From: Ascaris suum
Lineage: Eukaryota > Nematoda > Chromadorea > Rhabditida > Ascarididae
Assembly (NCBI GenBank): GCA_013433145.1
Contig: CM024188.1
Span: 3,658,001-3,722,000 of the forward strand
Direction of reading: 5' to 3'
Length of the DNA: 64,000 bases
Shown here piece after piece: positions 61,994 through 64,000 of the stretch. The notes below the pieces were generated by a model, which saw nothing but the letters and a program-made list of their open reading frames with translations, ran no database searches and had not been told where the DNA came from. Positions within the stretch are counted from its first letter, which is position 1. Each line of letters opens with the position of its first letter. The translations under genes and the position numbers were made by a program.

Positions 61994-64000
61994 CATGCCT
62001 TTTTGGTCTCATTTCTTTATTAGCTTTGCAGTCAATATTTCATTTATAACATTCATTAGCTCAATGTGCTTGGGAATCGCCTCGCCAGTTGGATGAACGT
62101 TAGCAGTATATCTTTCGCAGATGAATTGTAAGTACGGAATGAAAAAAAAAAAAACTACAATCTATTGCGCTAACTCAAAATTCTACCTCCTTATTAACAT
62201 TTCATTTTATTGGACTTTTAATGAGGACTGCTTTTACAATTCGGTTCGATAACTATGCAAGAATTGTCACTTCGCTTACTCGTTTCCCTGTGCATCCACT
62301 CCCCTCGCACGTCGCTTTGCACTCAGTTAAAAGAGAATAGAGTGCTGCAAATGTGACGCTATAGCACGAGGAACGAGTCTTCACAATGACACTAAACGAC
62401 TGATGTGTCCGAATGGAGGCGGACAACACGCGTCCAAATAAAAAACAATCGCCCAACGAGCGTTGCGGGCGAACAAATTCTAGTGCAAAATTATCGATTG
62501 ATCAGATTGAATGAATCGCGCCTCGATATCATTTCAAGCAGGATATGCCTAATGAAGGACATGAGGTTTATCTGGCTATGATGAAGGAAGCCTCAGCGAG
62601 CAGAATATACAGGAGTTTTTGTTTCAAAGTGCATTTTGGAAGAGTGGAGAAGGGTGAAGGGATGGGGAAAGGAGGAAGGGGGAAGTGAGAGTTACGAACG
62701 AATATATGAGAAAGATCGGTCTACTTCTAAAGTACCATCTTGTACTTTTATTTGTGATAGAATTCGTAGTCTTTACTTCCATCTCTTTGTTAACATATTT
62801 TATTCCATAAGTTCATTTTCATCTACGATCACTTTTCAATATTTATTTTCACAGGCGTATTTTCATGCGTCCCTTATATCCTAACAATGACAGTAGAGTT
62901 GTCTCACTCCTCTTCCTCCTCCGAAAAAAAAAAACGAATAACAAATAAGTCACTTCAATGCTTCCTTGTCCAACTTTCCATTACGACATTCTTCAAATGA
63001 TGCAAGAAGAGCAATTTCTTTACCGAAGAAAAAGTTTTAACGGCAATTGGAACGACGGGATATGCTTAATGAAGGAGTGATAACAGAATATTGTTGTAAG
63101 CTCACTGGAAATAATTCCTCTCAACACTTTCCTCTTCAGTACATGTACCGAGCTGTTCTATAAATTCATCAATATGTGCTCAAGAAAGGGTAGCAATAAC
63201 AATCTTACCTCATGTATAGTTTTTTTTTTTCATTTATGCCTAAAGATTTTTCTTGTGTAAACAACTCCAATTCTGTTAGCGATAATTAGACTAACTGAAG
63301 CATCTAGGTGTTAAGTGCTAATAAAGCTATACAAGTCACGTTATACATAGAGGATTCTCTATTCCTCGCCCTCTACCTCCTCTTTTCTCTTATGCCCCAC
63401 TCTCGCCCTTCTCTTCCTATTTGCATATTCGGCATGGTATTTTTTGACAGTTTATTTGGCTATGCTACTTGCACACTATTGTACACTTTTTTTTCTTCTC
63501 TATTCTTATGTAGCGCACGTTATCTGCATTCAAAAAGGTTTCACATATAACGTGGTCGGTACTGCATGCCGGAATCATGGCCGGCTTCTTCGCTGATCTA
63601 TCTAGGCATCATTTCCTTCTACGATCATCCCTATTTTTAAATAAGGTCGAATTAATTCATTTTTCAAAGTTGTAGGTATTTCCCCTTATAGTATTAATCC
63701 CATCTTTTTTCATTATTCTTATAAGCACCATAGAGTGAAATTGCGAACGAGAAAAAAACAAGAGGAAAATTGTCAACAACAAAACAACAGAAACGAAGAT
63801 TTTAAGGAAAGTAACAAGCGAATATCCCAATAAAAGCACTCTCTCGGCATGCTCAGTTTTTTTTTTCTAGATTCACCAGTTACTGAAGTGGTCTTTTATT
63901 ATGCGAAAAATTTCAACGAATGTCCACTCGATGGCATAGATGCTTAGTAATAGAACCCCTGAGGGTGCAGATCGATGAGGTTCTTTTGACGCACATCGGA
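61100..64000. other. weak plus-strand exon-like pieces only
   Basis: Pieces with good acceptors occur at 62.86 kb (VFSCVPYILTMTVELS) and 63140-63189 (TCTELFYKFINMCSRK, donor GGTAGC). One more sits just left of this range at 61022-61089 (AQRVCPWQQLRSILTRVCFR, donor GTATAT). Each is short and unlinked, so none is called as a gene. Confidence 0.3.
61960..61990. repeat. poly(A) run
   Basis: About 30 consecutive A on the plus strand with no AATAAA just before it. A similar run of about 24 A lies at 5767-5790. They could be old retroposed tails or simple slippage. Confidence 0.8.

Noticed and set aside
62240..62255. GGTTCGAT resembling a tRNA B box
   Set aside because: No matching A box or cloverleaf arms nearby.

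Overview
The window is eukaryotic and AT-rich, with long introns. The main gene's splice sites mostly fit the nematode pattern of a pyrimidine-rich acceptor ending in CAG or TAG and a GTAAGT-like donor. Together with the protein, this suggests a parasitic clade V (strongylid, hookworm-like) nematode. The organism is an inference. There are no bacterial operons, tRNAs, rRNAs or CRISPR arrays that I can see. Every exon was located by eye from splice signals, reading frame and protein resemblance. No alignment was run.

The dominant gene, on the minus strand, is the orthologue of C. elegans ldb-1 / vertebrate LDB1 / Drosophila Chip. It encodes the nuclear adaptor that dimerises and bridges LIM-homeodomain and LIM-only proteins. 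Nine exons between 9.7 and 17.9 kb, plus a terminal exon at 8.9 kb, join with matching phases. They carry the dimerisation core, the Ldb/Chip conserved region, a basic nuclear-localisation segment and the LIM-interaction domain (LID). Two alternative 5' ends feed the same exon at 17.8 kb. A proximal first exon (18.57-19.02 kb) gives about 591 residues. A distal pair (45.7 and 42.0 kb) about 24 kb upstream gives about 509 residues. Both end in the same phase, so they appear mutually exclusive. Three possible C-termini follow the LID: the exon at 8.9 kb, a phase-compatible exon at 6.6 kb, or intron read-through.

The rest is less certain. On the minus strand a cysteine-rich exon pair (60.26-60.71 kb) joins in phase and marks a second gene. 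Isolated exon-like segments lie at 54.7, 49.6, 38.6, 36.9 and 25.2-25.4 kb. On the plus strand, exon-like segments lie inside the first large ldb-1 intron (42.4-45.0 kb), at 46.67, 48.9 and 55.7 kb, and as a two-exon small basic protein at 50.5-52.0 kb. There are further possibilities at 2-4.5 kb and 61-63 kb. Their protein families were not recognised.

Region by region: 0-6.5 kb holds possible plus-strand exons; 6.5-19.1 kb holds the ldb-1 body; 19-42 kb is mostly one 24-kb ldb-1 intron with two AT arrays, a GA array, GC-rich islands and a likely retroposed poly(A)-tailed insertion; 42-46 kb holds the distal ldb-1 exons and antisense candidates; 46-64 kb holds scattered candidate exons and a third AT array.
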